A DNA stretch of 64,000 nucleotides from Solwaraspora sp. WMMA2065 (GCF_030345075.1 NZ_CP128361.1:558001-622000); one strand, 5' to 3'; positions 9,025 to 17,873 are shown, numbered from the stretch's first letter. Program-made: numbers and translations. The notes: a model not told the origin generated them from the letters alone.

Positions 9025-10548
9025 ATGAGGACGGTCTACACGTCGGCGGACCCCGACACCTTCCACCACGCCCGGCAACGGCTGGTCGGCCGGGTCGGCA
9101 AGTGGGCGCGTCGGCAGCGGCGCACCGAGCTCGACCCGTTCGTGATCGAGACACTGCTGGAGTACCGGTGGAGTCACGGTGACGGTCTGCTCGGCCGGTG
9201 GCACCCCGACGACCTCACCGCCGCGCTGCTCGACGGGTTCCCCCGACACGTCACCATGCACCCGGACGACTGGGACGCCGTCGTGCCGAGCGTACGGGGA
9301 TTCGTCGACTTCCTGTTCGACGAAGGGTTCGCCGACCGGCACTGCGCCGACCGGGACCTGCTGCACACCACGCTCGACGAGCTGGCCGGACCGGTCGCCG
9401 AGGCGCTGGCCGACGAGCGGCGCTACGGTCCGGCGAAGTACTGGACCACCCGGATGATGCGCGAAGGCGTCGATCCGACCGACAACGCGGCCGCCCAGGC
9501 GTTCATCGCCGACGTGCACGCCGGCCGGATCTCCGTCGACCAGGACCTGCTCAACCAAATCATGGCCAACCACCGGGCGGCATCCGACGGCGCGCAACGT
9601 CCACCGACCCTGCCGCTGGTGACCGTCCCGGACGACGCCGAGTTGCGCCCGGCAGCCGAAGCGTCGACGATCCTGCACCGGGTCCGGCAGTTCGTGGCCT
9701 GGGTGGGACCGGGTCGAACCCTGACCCCGAACGGCAACCTGCGGCTGGCCGACGCCCGGGAACTGGTCCCGCTGCTCGACACCGCAGACGTGATCGACCC
9801 GGCCATCGGTGACCGGGTGTTCAAGACCCGCAGCAGCGAGGAGCTGTACGGACTCTCGGTGGTCGTCGCCTGGGCTCGGGCCGCTCGCGTGGTCCGGATG
9901 GTCAAGGGACGGCTCGTGCCGGTCAAGAGCGCGGCGAAGCTGCTGACCGACCCGCTCGCCCTGGCCCACCGGCTGTACGCGACGCTGCCCGAGATCGGGG
10001 CGGCGGTGTGCGGTAGCGGCTGGCGTGAGTCGTTGATGCGGTGGCGGTTCGACGACGCCGTCGTCATCACGGCACTCACCATCTACTCGTCCGCCGAACC
10101 GCTGCCGGTCCCGGCCCTGCGCGAGCTGCTGCACCAGGCGCTGGAGAAGTCGATGCTGGTGCCGTATGGCGGCACCGAGGAGCAGCAGCAGGCCTGGCGC
10201 CAGTCCGCCCACAACGACGCCGACCGGCTCTTCGCGCAGCTGGCCGACCTCGGCGCGGTCCGGCTCACCGACGACGACAGGATCAGCCTGACGCCGCTCG
10301 GTGCCATGCTGGTCGGGCACCACCTGCGCGAACAGGGCGTGGTGGTGCCGACCGTCGCGGACCTGCTGGACGAGACCGCCGAGGTGGTGGTGGCGGTCGC
10401 CGCCGACAGCGATCCGGACAGCGCCGCCCGGCTGCTGACCGCCTGGTGCGCCCACCAGCCGCAGAGCGGTCCCGCCGAGCTGCGGGCGCTCGCCCGGCGT
10501 ACCGACGACCAGAAGCACCGGCGTCTCGCCCGGTCCCATACGGGGTAG
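9025..10548 (+). CDS. Conserved actinobacterial protein of unknown function
   Basis: 507 residues, soluble, with no signal peptide or membrane segment. I do not recognise a named domain. The middle part (HRVRQFVAWVGPGRTLTPNG then LADARELVPLLDTADVIDPA and KTRSSEELYGLS) resembles a large hypothetical family seen in Streptomyces and Micromonospora. The region around RLFAQLADLGAVRLTDDDRISLTPLG looks like a winged-helix wing, so nucleic-acid binding is possible but unproven. A -10-like TAGGGT at 9011-9016 ends 8 nt before ATG 9025, suggesting a leaderless transcript. It shares a divergent promoter region with the GH43 gene. Confidence 0.75.
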   Translation: MRTVYTSADPDTFHHARQRLVGRVGKWARRQRRTELDPFVIETLLEYRWSHGDGLLGRWHPDDLTAALLDGFPRHVTMHPDDWDAVVPSVRGFVDFLFDEGFADRHCADRDLLHTTLDELAGPVAEALADERRYGPAKYWTTRMMREGVDPTDNAAAQAFIADVHAGRISVDQDLLNQIMANHRAASDGAQRPPTLPLVTVPDDAELRPAAEASTILHRVRQFVAWVGPGRTLTPNGNLRLADARELVPLLDTADVIDPAIGDRVFKTRSSEELYGLSVVVAWARAARVVRMVKGRLVPVKSAAKLLTDPLALAHRLYATLPEIGAAVCGSGWRESLMRWRFDDAVVITALTIYSSAEPLPVPALRELLHQALEKSMLVPYGGTEEQQQAWRQSAHNDADRLFAQLADLGAVRLTDDDRISLTPLGAMLVGHHLREQGVVVPTVADLLDETAEVVVAVAADSDPDSAARLLTAWCAHQPQSGPAELRALARRTDDQKHRRLARSHTG

Positions 10549-10593
10549 CCGTCCCCGTCCGGCAGGTGGCGGGCGGCCTCTAGCATCCCGATC

Positions 10594-11064
10594 ATGAGTT
10601 ACCAACCGCCGGGGCCGCCACCACCGCCGTCACCCGCTGGGCCGAGCCGCGGCCGGCGGACGACCGTGATCATCGTCGCTGTCGTGCTCGCCGTCGTCCT
10701 GCTCTGCTGCGTCGGCGTCGCAGGGGGTGGCTTCTGGCTGTACCGGACCGTGTCGGCGGCCACCGAGCCGGCCCGCGACGCCACCACCGCCCACTTCGAC
10801 GCGCTGTCCGCCGGCGACTACGCCGGTGCCTACCAACGACTGTGTCAGGACCGCCGGGACGCCCTGTCCGAGACGGAGTACGTCCAGCAGGAGTCCGCCG
10901 CCGGGCAGATCGCCGGGTACGACATCATCGGCGTCAACGTGTCGACCACCAACGGGCGGACGTCCGGCGCCGTCACCGTCGAAGTCACCTACGACGGTGG
11001 CGCGCAGCGGCAGGAGACCGTCAGACTGGTCGAGGAGAACGGCGAATGGCGGGTCTGCCAATGA
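10594..11064 (+). CDS. Membrane-anchored DUF4878-like protein
   Basis: 156 residues. A Pro/Gly-rich cytoplasmic N-terminus (about 1-25) is followed by one transmembrane segment (VIIVAVVLAVVLLCCVGVAG, about 27-46) and an extracytoplasmic domain of about 100 residues. That domain has the NTF2-like features of DUF4878/lumazine-binding-like proteins (ATTAHFDALSAGDYAGAYQ, then a C-terminal ENGEWRVCQ). Its role is unknown; it is probably a cell-surface protein. TAGCAT at 10581-10586 ends 7 nt before ATG 10594, fitting a leaderless start. Confidence 0.75.
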   Translation: MSYQPPGPPPPPSPAGPSRGRRTTVIIVAVVLAVVLLCCVGVAGGGFWLYRTVSAATEPARDATTAHFDALSAGDYAGAYQRLCQDRRDALSETEYVQQESAAGQIAGYDIIGVNVSTTNGRTSGAVTVEVTYDGGAQRQETVRLVEENGEWRVCQ

Positions 11065-11106
11065 CACCCGACCACCTGCCACGACCGTGACGGAGGGCGG
11101 AGCGGG

Positions 11107-11841
11107 ATGATCGAGGCACTGCTGCCAGCCACGGCGGTCGCCCGCGAGGCGTTCGACGACAGCGTCCCGGTCACCCTGTTCCCCGAGGAGACGGCCGTGG
11201 TCGGCAACGCGGTGGACAAGCGCCGCCGCGAGTTCGGCACCGCTCGCCGCTGTGCCCACGAAGCTCTCGCCGAGCTGGGCTTCCCCGGCGTACCGGTGCC
11301 GTCCGGAGCGCGCCGCGAACCCCGCTGGCCGGCCGGGGTGGTCGGCAGCATCACCCACTGCGCCGGCTACCGCGCGGCGGTGGTGGCCCGGTCGGCCGAC
11401 CTCACCGCGGTCGGCATCGACGCCGAACCGCACGAACCACTGCCCTCCGGAGTGCTGAACAGCATCACCGTGCCCGACGAACTCACCTGGCTGGCCGCCA
11501 GTCGGGACAGCCACCCGCAGGTGCACTGGGACCGGCTGCTGTTCTGCGCCAAGGAGGCCGTCTACAAGGCGTGGTATCCGCTGGCCGAAAGCTGGCTCGG
11601 CTTCGAGCAGGCGTACGTCGAGGCGACTCCCGGCCCGGGTGCCGCCGTGGCTCCCGGCCTGGGTCCCGCCGTGGCTCCCGGCCCCGGTGCCGCCGTCGAC
11701 GGGGACTTCACCGCCCGGCTGCTGGTGCCCGGCCCGGCGCTGCCCGACGGCACGCCGCTGACCGGGTTCACCGGCCGGTGGCTGGCCCGCAACGGCCTGA
11801 TCGTCGCCGCGATCAGCGTCCCGGCCGGCCCCGACGTCTGA
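11107..11841 (+). CDS. 4'-phosphopantetheinyl transferase, Sfp/EntD type
   Basis: 244 residues. The two magnesium/CoA signatures are present: VGIDAE near residue 103 and FCAKEAVYKAW near 146-156. SITHC and the arginine-rich N-terminal region also fit EntD/Sfp enzymes. It transfers 4'-phosphopantetheine from CoA to Ser of acyl or peptidyl carrier proteins, so it probably activates polyketide or peptide synthetases encoded elsewhere. Between the second signature and the C-terminus is an inserted low-complexity stretch of three 8-residue repeats (PG-rich), encoded by a 24-bp tandem repeat. The 3' end overlaps the convergent DUF1707 gene by 29 nt. Confidence 0.92.
   Translation: MIEALLPATAVAREAFDDSVPVTLFPEETAVVGNAVDKRRREFGTARRCAHEALAELGFPGVPVPSGARREPRWPAGVVGSITHCAGYRAAVVARSADLTAVGIDAEPHEPLPSGVLNSITVPDELTWLAASRDSHPQVHWDRLLFCAKEAVYKAWYPLAESWLGFEQAYVEATPGPGAAVAPGLGPAVAPGPGAAVDGDFTARLLVPGPALPDGTPLTGFTGRWLARNGLIVAAISVPAGPDV
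11627..11698 (+). repeat. Three tandem 24-bp repeats inside the phosphopantetheinyl transferase gene
   Basis: Units at 11627-11650, 11651-11674 and 11675-11698 share the pattern CTCCCGGCC-GGGT-CCGCCGTGG with few differences. Being 24 bp long, each adds eight residues (PG-x-G-x-AVA type) without shifting the frame. Copy number could vary between strains. Confidence 0.9.
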
Positions 11842-12412
11842 CCGACACACCGCCCCAGAACGCCAGCCCGTTGATGTGGATTCTCGGCCCACCAGGGCTG
11901 CCCAGCCCGGCGGCCCGCTGACCGAAGTCGCCCATCAGGCCGACACCGGAGATCGACACCTCGGCGTCGTCCGGCACCACGATCTCGATCCCGCCCATGA
12001 TCGCCCAGGCCCGGATCCGGATCGCGTTCGCGTCGAACCGCGCCTCCCGCAGGTCGATCCGGCCGCCGCCCCAGAAGGCGAAGGCCCGCAGAATGCCCGG
12101 TGCCACCCACCGGCCACGCCGGTCGAAACCGCTCATCACCGCGACCGCCCACTGCGACGGACGCGACGGCGCCAGGCCGTGCTCGCCACGCCGGGCCACC
12201 GTGTCGGACACCGCACGGGGAATGTCCCGGGTCAGCGGCTCCAACTCCGCGTACGTCCGGGCGGCGTACACCCGGCCGAGTCGTTCGTCCAGCTCGGGCA
12301 GATCGATCCGGCCCTCGGCGGCCGCGGCCCGCAGCACCTCCGCCACCTGCTCGCGGTCGGCGTCGGAGGCCCGCAGCCCGTCAGGAGGCAGCCGGTCAGG
12401 AAGGTCGCTCAC
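11813..12412 (-). CDS. DUF1707 / LiaF-like C-terminal domain protein
   Basis: 199 residues from GTG 12412, whose GTGA overlaps the stop of the upstream Nudix gene, so translation is coupled; a second GTG at 12418 is possible. The N-terminal DUF1707 (SHOCT-like) motif is clear: LRASDADREQVAEVLRAAAA, then GRIDLPELDERLGRVYAART. The C-terminal half is a beta-helix-like DUF2154/LiaF-type region (FWGGGRIDLREARFD, IMGGIEIVVPDD). Actinobacterial proteins of this kind are thought to act in envelope-stress sensing; the function here is not known. It overlaps the phosphopantetheinyl transferase gene tail-to-tail. Confidence 0.85.
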   Translation of the reverse strand: MSDLPDRLPPDGLRASDADREQVAEVLRAAAAEGRIDLPELDERLGRVYAARTYAELEPLTRDIPRAVSDTVARRGEHGLAPSRPSQWAVAVMSGFDRRGRWVAPGILRAFAFWGGGRIDLREARFDANAIRIRAWAIMGGIEIVVPDDAEVSISGVGLMGDFGQRAAGLGSPGGPRIHINGLAFWGGVSVRRRGRPGR

Positions 12413-12948
12413 GCCCACAGGGTACCGAGCGTCGCCGGGTCCGTCGGATCGGTCAGGTAGTGGGCCAGCACCTCGGTGTGCAACGGGAACGCGAGCGTGA
12501 CCGGCTCGGTCACCACCAGCCACTCGGTGGCCTCCTCGGTCGCCGCCGACACCGGCAACGCCTGCGCCGGTCGGGGCGGCAGCACCCCGAAGATCAGCAG
12601 GCTCGCACCGTTGGGCACGCTGCGTACGGCGTACAACTGCACCTGGTCGGACCGCCCGGCCAGGCCGGTCTCCTCGCGCAGCTCGCGGACCACCGCGGTG
12701 CGCCAGTCCTCGCCGTACTCGATGAAACCGCCCGGCAACGCCAGCTCGCCGCGTGCCGGCTCGATGTCGCGGCGCTGCACCACCACACCGATCCCCTGTG
12801 GAGTCGTCACCGGCACCACGGCGACCGCCACCGGTGTCGGATTACGCCAGACCTGCTGCCCACAGTGGTCACAGGACCGGGGCCAGCCGGCGTCGGCCGG
12901 GTAGCGGGCACCGCACGACGAACAGAACGAGTAGGGCACGCCAGTCAC
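12409..12948 (-). CDS. Nudix hydrolase with N-terminal zinc ribbon
   Basis: About 179 residues from GTG 12948 (GTG 12939 is an alternative; a longer Arg/Gly-rich extension to 13026 looks non-coding). A zinc ribbon of two Cys pairs (CSSCGARY and CDHCGQQ) comes first. Then the complete Nudix box is seen, GGFIEYGEDWRTAVVRELRE followed by ETGL, with all the acidic metal ligands. Zinc-ribbon Nudix enzymes include NAD-type pyrophosphatases, but the NudC downstream motif is not evident, so the substrate is open. It is translationally coupled to the following DUF1707 gene. Confidence 0.87.
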   Translation of the reverse strand: MTGVPYSFCSSCGARYPADAGWPRSCDHCGQQVWRNPTPVAVAVVPVTTPQGIGVVVQRRDIEPARGELALPGGFIEYGEDWRTAVVRELREETGLAGRSDQVQLYAVRSVPNGASLLIFGVLPPRPAQALPVSAATEEATEWLVVTEPVTLAFPLHTEVLAHYLTDPTDPATLGTLWA

Positions 12949-13073
12949 AGCGCCCGACGATACGCCGGCCGCCGGGCCGTGACCGCTGTCGCCTATCCGA
13001 CCGCCGCCGGGCACCCGCCGCCGCACCCGGTCGGGGATTCTGACGGCAGCAAACCGTAAGGGGAGGTGTGTCG

Positions 13074-13793
13074 ATGCTGTTCAGCGGGGCGTGCCCGGTC
13101 CGGGAGACCGAGCGGGACTGGATCGACGAGTCACTGTCCTGGCTGATCCGCGAGTTCGGCGAGCCGGCTCTGCGCGGACCGGTGGTGCTGCCCACCGACG
13201 AGTTCTTCCCCGGTGCCTACCACGGCAGCCGGGCCGACGTGGCGGCGGTGCTGCACCGCGTCGCACGGCACATGGCCGTCGACCCGGACCGGGTCGAACT
13301 GGTCTTCGAGCCGGCCGACGACACCGAAGCCGCGCTACTGGCCAGCCTGCCGGCGTACGCGCAGGCCGCTTCCGGCGCGGCCGGGCACTACGTACGTCGG
13401 GGCGGCCGGGGCGTGATCACCATCGCCGGGGCGCAGGCCCGCCAGCCGATGGCGCTGGTCGCCACCATCGCCCACGAGCTGGCCCACGAACGCCTGATCG
13501 GCGAGGGCCGGCACCGCCCCGACGCCGCCGACCACGAGCCGCTCACCGACCTCACCACTGTCTTTTTCGGACTCGGCATCTTCACCGCCAACGCCGCCTT
13601 CGACTACCGGGGCCGGGCCGGCGGCTGGCAGTCGAGCCGGCTCGGCTATCTCACCGAGCCGATGTACGGCTACGCGCTGGGCCGGTACGCCTGGCTGCGC
13701 GACGACCTGCCGCCCCGCTGGGCCCGGCAGCTGGACACCAACCCGCGCAGCTACCTGCGCCGGTCGCTGCGCTACCTGGACCGGCGGCGCTAG
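13074..13793 (+). CDS. Putative HExxH metallopeptidase-like protein
   Basis: 239 residues from ATG 13074, preceded at 7 nt by GGGGAGG; GTG 13068 is too close to that site. The motif IAHELAHERLIGEGR (about residues 137-151) is a zincin-type HExxH with a downstream acidic residue, and EPLTDLTTVFFGLGIFTAN follows as in several uncharacterised metalloprotease-like families. There is no signal peptide, so it is probably cytoplasmic. Substrate and activity are unknown; zinc binding is inferred from the motif only. Confidence 0.72.
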   Translation: MLFSGACPVRETERDWIDESLSWLIREFGEPALRGPVVLPTDEFFPGAYHGSRADVAAVLHRVARHMAVDPDRVELVFEPADDTEAALLASLPAYAQAASGAAGHYVRRGGRGVITIAGAQARQPMALVATIAHELAHERLIGEGRHRPDAADHEPLTDLTTVFFGLGIFTANAAFDYRGRAGGWQSSRLGYLTEPMYGYALGRYAWLRDDLPPRWARQLDTNPRSYLRRSLRYLDRRR

Positions 13794-13829
13794 CTGCGTC
13801 ACCTGGACCGGCGGCGGTAACCTGCGGCG

Positions 13830-14756
13830 ATGCGGCACACCCTGGAGCCGAACACCCGGACCCTGCACGGCTACTTCTCACCCGACTATCCGCCGGTGCT
13901 CACCATCGACCCCGGCGACACGGTCACCGTCCGTACCCTGGACTGCTGGTGGTCGGCCGGTCCGTACGCCGGCGGGCCGCACGACCAGCGGCCCCGGCAC
14001 GCGGCGTACCGGCCGGGGTTCGGTCATGCGCTGGTCGGGCCGATCGCGGTGCGCGGCGCCCGGCCCGGGACGACCCTGTCGGTACGGATCGACGAGGTGC
14101 TGCCGGCCGAGTGGGGCACCACGTTGGCCGGCAGCGCGTTGACCCCACACAGCGAGCGGTACGGGATCGCCGGCACCGAGACGGTGCACACCTGGCAGCT
14201 GGACCCGGCCGCCGGCACCGGACGCAACCAGCTCGGCCACACCGTGACGTTGCGGCCGTTCCTCGGGGTGCTCGGCATGCCGCCGGCGCAGCCCGGCGAG
14301 CATTCGACGATCCCGCCCCGGCGCTGCGGCGGCAACCTGGACTGCAAGGACCTGGTCGCCGGCAGCACCCTGCTGCTGCCGGTCACGGTCGACGGCGCGC
14401 TGTTCTCCGTCGGCGACGGCCACGCCGCCCAGGGCGACGGCGAGATCTGCGGTACGGCGATCGAATGCCTGATGGACCGGGTCCAGCTCACCTTCGATCT
14501 GGTCGACGACCGGCCGCTGACCGGCCCGGTGGCCCGGGTCGACGGTGCCTGGCTGACCCTCGGCCTGGGCGACACCCTCGACACTGCGGCCGCCGACGCG
14601 CTCGACGCGATGATCACCCTGATGTCCCGCCGGCACGGGCTGTCCCGGGGCGACGCGGTCGCCCTGGCCAGCGTCGTCGTCGACGTACGGGTGACGCAGA
14701 TCGTCAACGGCGTCGTCGGCGTGCACGCCCGGCTCGCCGACGACGCACTCCGCTGA
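13830..14756 (+). CDS. Acetamidase/formamidase family protein
   Basis: 308 residues, full length for the FmdA/AmdA beta-rich family. Typical features are the opening VLTIDPGDTVTVRTLDCWW, the internal HSERYGIAG and the conserved region GGNLDCKDLVAGSTLLLPV with GDGHAAQGDGEICGTAIE, which carries the metal and catalytic residues. Enzymes of this family release ammonia from short amides such as formamide or acetamide. TAACCT at 13818-13823 lies 6 nt before ATG 13830, so the mRNA may be leaderless. Confidence 0.9.
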   Translation: MRHTLEPNTRTLHGYFSPDYPPVLTIDPGDTVTVRTLDCWWSAGPYAGGPHDQRPRHAAYRPGFGHALVGPIAVRGARPGTTLSVRIDEVLPAEWGTTLAGSALTPHSERYGIAGTETVHTWQLDPAAGTGRNQLGHTVTLRPFLGVLGMPPAQPGEHSTIPPRRCGGNLDCKDLVAGSTLLLPVTVDGALFSVGDGHAAQGDGEICGTAIECLMDRVQLTFDLVDDRPLTGPVARVDGAWLTLGLGDTLDTAAADALDAMITLMSRRHGLSRGDAVALASVVVDVRVTQIVNGVVGVHARLADDALR

Positions 14757-14771
14757 CGGGGCCGGTGCCGT

Positions 14772-15059
14772 TCAACTCTGCGCCGGTGCGTCCGGTGCCG
14801 GTCGACGGTGCGCGGCCAGTGCCCGCAGCGTCAGCAGGCCGCCGACGCCGGGCAGCAGACTGAGTAGCCGGGTCGATGTCGGCGCGGCCGGCTGCTGCGC
14901 GGTGGCGACGACCACCAGCAGGTACGCCGCCCCGTGGGTCGGGCCGAGCAGCGACGACACGGCCGGCCAGTGCACCGTGGCCAGGTTGGCCAGCATCACG
15001 ATCAGAGTGGTGATCTCGACTCCGGCGGCGATCCGCAACAGCCGCAGACTGCCCGACAT
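14772..15059 (-). CDS. Small DUF3817-like membrane protein
   Basis: 95 residues from ATG 15059, 2 nt after the stop of the upstream membrane protein. Three hydrophobic segments are visible (about 6-24, 41-53 and 66-82), with the GPTHGAAYLLVVVAT stretch typical of small actinobacterial integral membrane proteins annotated DUF3817. The function is unknown. A longer reading to 15629 only adds shadow sequence of the neighbouring gene. Confidence 0.75.
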   Translation of the reverse strand: MSGSLRLLRIAAGVEITTLIVMLANLATVHWPAVSSLLGPTHGAAYLLVVVATAQQPAAPTSTRLLSLLPGVGGLLTLRALAAHRRPAPDAPAQS

Positions 15060-15061
15060 CC

Positions 15062-15571
15062 TCACACCCCGGTCGTCGAGCCGGGACGGACGATCATCAG
15101 CACCGTGACCGTCGCCCAGAGCAGGTTGAACACCCCGGTGTACGCCGCCAGCCGCTGTGGCGCGGTGGTCGGTGTACTCGCGGTCGCTGCCCCTGTTGCG
15201 GTCGCCGTCGGCTCCGGCTGGGTGCCGGGAGCGTCGATCCCGGTCAGCAGCATCTGCTGGCGGGGCAGGACCCGTAGCACCAGCAGCGCGGCGGCGATCG
15301 CGGTGAGCGCGATCGACACGAGCAGCCAGGTGTCGGTGAGCACCCCGAGGCTGGTGGCGGTGGCCAGACCGAAGACCGGCACGACGATCCCGACGGCGGC
15401 GTACACCCGGCAGATTCGGTGCAGCGTGCGCAGGGTCGTGTGGGCGGCGGCGTCGCGTGGGTCGGCGATCGCCCGCCGGGCGGCGGCCGGGAACATGCTG
15501 GCTGCGACGGTCACCGGGCCGATCGCCACGATCGCTGCGAGCACATGTACGGAGAGCAGAAATTTCGTCAC
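15062..15571 (-). CDS. DUF2269-like integral membrane protein
   Basis: 169 residues from GTG 15571 (VTKFLLSVHVLAAIVAIGPV). Four hydrophobic segments are present. The N-terminal His-containing helix and FPAAARRAI loop fit the DUF2269 family of predicted membrane proteins, some of which are proposed to be heme- or redox-related. A Thr/Ala/Pro-rich linker separates helices three and four. It forms a two-gene unit with the small membrane protein downstream. No function can be assigned. Confidence 0.72.
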   Translation of the reverse strand: MTKFLLSVHVLAAIVAIGPVTVAASMFPAAARRAIADPRDAAAHTTLRTLHRICRVYAAVGIVVPVFGLATATSLGVLTDTWLLVSIALTAIAAALLVLRVLPRQQMLLTGIDAPGTQPEPTATATGAATASTPTTAPQRLAAYTGVFNLLWATVTVLMIVRPGSTTGV

Positions 15572-15664
15572 GACGCGACGGTATGGGTGGTTTCGTGACG
15601 CGAGGAGTGGCAGGAAGGACACAGGTCAACGGATTCTCGCCACCGTCGGCGTACCGTCGTCGAC

Positions 15665-16765
15665 GTGCACCGGATCGCGATCCTCGCCCTCGACGGGGTC
15701 ATCCCGTTCGACCTGTCCACCCCGATCGAGGTGTTCGGCCGGCTGCGGCTGCCCGACGGCCGGGCCGCGTACCAGGTGGTGGTCTGCGCGGCCACCGCCG
15801 AGGTGGACGCCGGCGCGTTCACCCTGCGACCCGCCGCCGACCTGACCGCGCTGGCCACCGCCGACACGGTGATTGTCCCCGGCTGCGCCGATTTGTCGGC
15901 CCCGGTGCCGCAGCCGGTGCAGGCCGCGCTGCGTGCCACCGCCGACGCCGGCACCCGGATCGCCTCGATCTGCTCCGGCGCGTTCGTCCTGGCCGCCGCC
16001 GGCCTGCTCGACGGGCGACCGGCCACCACCCACTGGCGCGCCGCCGCCGACCTGGCCGCCCGCTACCCGGCCGTCCGGGTCCACCCGGACGTGCTCTACG
16101 TCGACGACGGGCAGATCCTCACCTCCGCCGGGGCCGCCGCCGGCCTCGACCTCTGCCTGCATCTGGTCCGCCGCGACCACGGCTCGGCGGCGGCGGCCGA
16201 CGCCGCCCGGCTGTCGGTGATGCCGCTGGAACGCAGCGGCGGGCAGGCCCAGTTCATCCCCGCCCAGGCACCGCCGGCACCGCCCGAGCCGGCGATCGAA
16301 CCGCTGCTGAACTGGCTGCGTGAGCAGGCGGCCGAACCGTTGACGTTGGCCCGGATCGCCGACCGGGCCGGCATGAGCCCTCGAACCCTGCACCGACGCT
16401 TCCGGGAACACACCGGCGTCCCGCCGCTGCGCTGGTTACAGGAGGCCCGGATCCGGCAGGCCCAGCATCTGCTGGAAGCCACCGACGACGGGGTCGAACA
16501 GATCAGCCGCCGGGTCGGCTTCGGTTCACCGACCGCGTTCCGGGAGAGCTTCAAACGGATCGTCGGCACCAGCCCGTACGCCTACCGGGGCGCATTCCGC
16601 CGGCCCGGCGACGAACGGAGTCAGCCGACTGGTGCGCGGCGTCAACTGGGTGGTAGCAGTGACGGGCGGCGGCGGGCGGCCAGGTCCTCGACCCAGCCGA
16701 AAGCCAGCACCACGACGACCAGCAGCACGGTGCCGACGCCGAGGATGGCCGCCTTACCGGCGTAG
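15665..16765 (+). CDS. GlxA-type transcriptional regulator (DJ-1/PfpI plus AraC HTH)
   Basis: 366 residues. A DJ-1/PfpI amidotransferase-like domain (about 1-170) carries the nucleophile-elbow Cys in SICSGAFVLAAAGLL (about residue 103). An AraC-type double HTH follows (about 210-310: ARIADRAGMSPRTLHRRFRE and ISRRVGFGSPTAFRESFKR). Such proteins activate catabolic or stress genes; no ligand is known here. The start is GTG 15665 with TACCGT ending 7 nt upstream, a leaderless pattern. The last 40 or so residues are low-complexity and overlap the convergent acyltransferase gene by 124 nt, probably read-through past a lost ancestral stop. Confidence 0.88.
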   Translation: MHRIAILALDGVIPFDLSTPIEVFGRLRLPDGRAAYQVVVCAATAEVDAGAFTLRPAADLTALATADTVIVPGCADLSAPVPQPVQAALRATADAGTRIASICSGAFVLAAAGLLDGRPATTHWRAAADLAARYPAVRVHPDVLYVDDGQILTSAGAAAGLDLCLHLVRRDHGSAAAADAARLSVMPLERSGGQAQFIPAQAPPAPPEPAIEPLLNWLREQAAEPLTLARIADRAGMSPRTLHRRFREHTGVPPLRWLQEARIRQAQHLLEATDDGVEQISRRVGFGSPTAFRESFKRIVGTSPYAYRGAFRRPGDERSQPTGARRQLGGSSDGRRRAARSSTQPKASTTTTSSTVPTPRMAALPA

Positions 16766-17697
16766 AGACCGGTCAGAGTGAGGAGCCCACTGGCGGCGTA
16801 CAGCACCGGCAGGTGCCAGATGTAGATGGTCACCGCCCGAGCGTTGACCATGCGGATCAGCCGGGCCAGCCACGGCACCTGCGTGAGCCAGTCCAGCCGG
16901 GGCCGGGCCCGCATCAGTAGCAGCACCACCGCCCACCCCCACACCAGCGCGCCGAGCCGGTCGTCCTCGCCCCGCTCGGCCAGCCACATCATCGCGCCGA
17001 TCGCCAGCGTGCCGACGCCGAGCGCGTACCACCTCAGCGGCACCCGATCCAGCAGCCCGGTGTGCCGGGCGAAGCCGACCAGCCAGCAGGTGCCGTACGC
17101 GGCGGTGGACCAGAACACGTCGGTGACCGGGTTCATCTGCAGGTCGACCAGCGGCGAAGCGAACAGCACGGCGAACGCGGACAGCGTCAGCAGCGCGCCG
17201 ACCGGCCAGCGCCGGAACGCCCACCACAGCAGCGGGGAGAGCAGCACCAGCCAGAGGTAGGCGCGGATGTACCACAGCCCGAGCGAGAACGGCCCGCCCC
17301 ACTCACTGGACGGCGGGTTGCGCAGCGGCACCACCCACCAGGTCACGTCCAGCAGGCTGGGCCGCCAGCCGACCAGGACCATCAGCGGTACGGCGACCGC
17401 GGCGAGCGCCCACAGCGGTGGCAGCAGCCGGCGCAGCCGCGAGCCGACCACCCGCAGCGGCGTACCTCGGTCCAGCGACACGGCCGTGAGGTAGCCGGCC
17501 AGCGCGAACATCACCGGCATCGCCGGGAACGCCAGCGGCAGCCAGGTCAGCCACAGGGTGTGCAGCAGGTAGACCCGCACGATCGCCAACGCCCGCAGCG
17601 CATCGATGTACGGGCTGCGCTCGCGTGTCGGGCGCGGCGAGGTTACCAGGGTAGGCGCCTCCTGCTCGCTGTTACGCAGGGGCGGGCTGACACGCAT
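16642..17697 (-). CDS. Acyltransferase 3 family membrane protein
   Basis: 351 residues with about ten hydrophobic helices. The family start is clear: YIDALRALAIVRVYLLHTLW, with the conserved Arg and His near residues 33-46, followed by FALAGYLTAVSLDRG. Acyltransferase-3 proteins move acyl groups from the cytoplasm to sugars, antibiotics or wall polymers outside. The gene stands alone, divergent to nothing obvious, and its 3' end overlaps the GlxA-type gene. The acceptor is unknown. Confidence 0.88.
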   Translation of the reverse strand: MRVSPPLRNSEQEAPTLVTSPRPTRERSPYIDALRALAIVRVYLLHTLWLTWLPLAFPAMPVMFALAGYLTAVSLDRGTPLRVVGSRLRRLLPPLWALAAVAVPLMVLVGWRPSLLDVTWWVVPLRNPPSSEWGGPFSLGLWYIRAYLWLVLLSPLLWWAFRRWPVGALLTLSAFAVLFASPLVDLQMNPVTDVFWSTAAYGTCWLVGFARHTGLLDRVPLRWYALGVGTLAIGAMMWLAERGEDDRLGALVWGWAVVLLLMRARPRLDWLTQVPWLARLIRMVNARAVTIYIWHLPVLYAASGLLTLTGLYAGKAAILGVGTVLLVVVVLAFGWVEDLAARRRPSLLPPS

Positions 17698-17806
17698 GGA
17701 GGCCGAAACTATCCGGGGTAGCTGGGTGTTCCCGCAACGTACGGTTGCGGTGCAGCAACGAGCTGGTTAATGGCCGGTGGCGTCTCGTGCCGTACCGACA
17801 ACCGGC

Positions 17807-17843
17807 GGTGCGGGGCGGCGTCGATGGATCGCCGCCCCGCACC
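17807..17843 (-). terminator. Strong hairpin terminator after the subtilase gene
   Basis: A 14-bp perfect stem (GGTGCGGGGCGGCG at 17807-17820 with CGCCGCCCCGCACC at 17830-17843) and a 9-nt loop begin about 30 nt beyond the subtilase stop. It separates this gene from the acyltransferase downstream on the same strand. Confidence 0.85.
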
Positions 17844-17873
17844 AGCTACCCCGGACAACTCACCGGGTACGAC

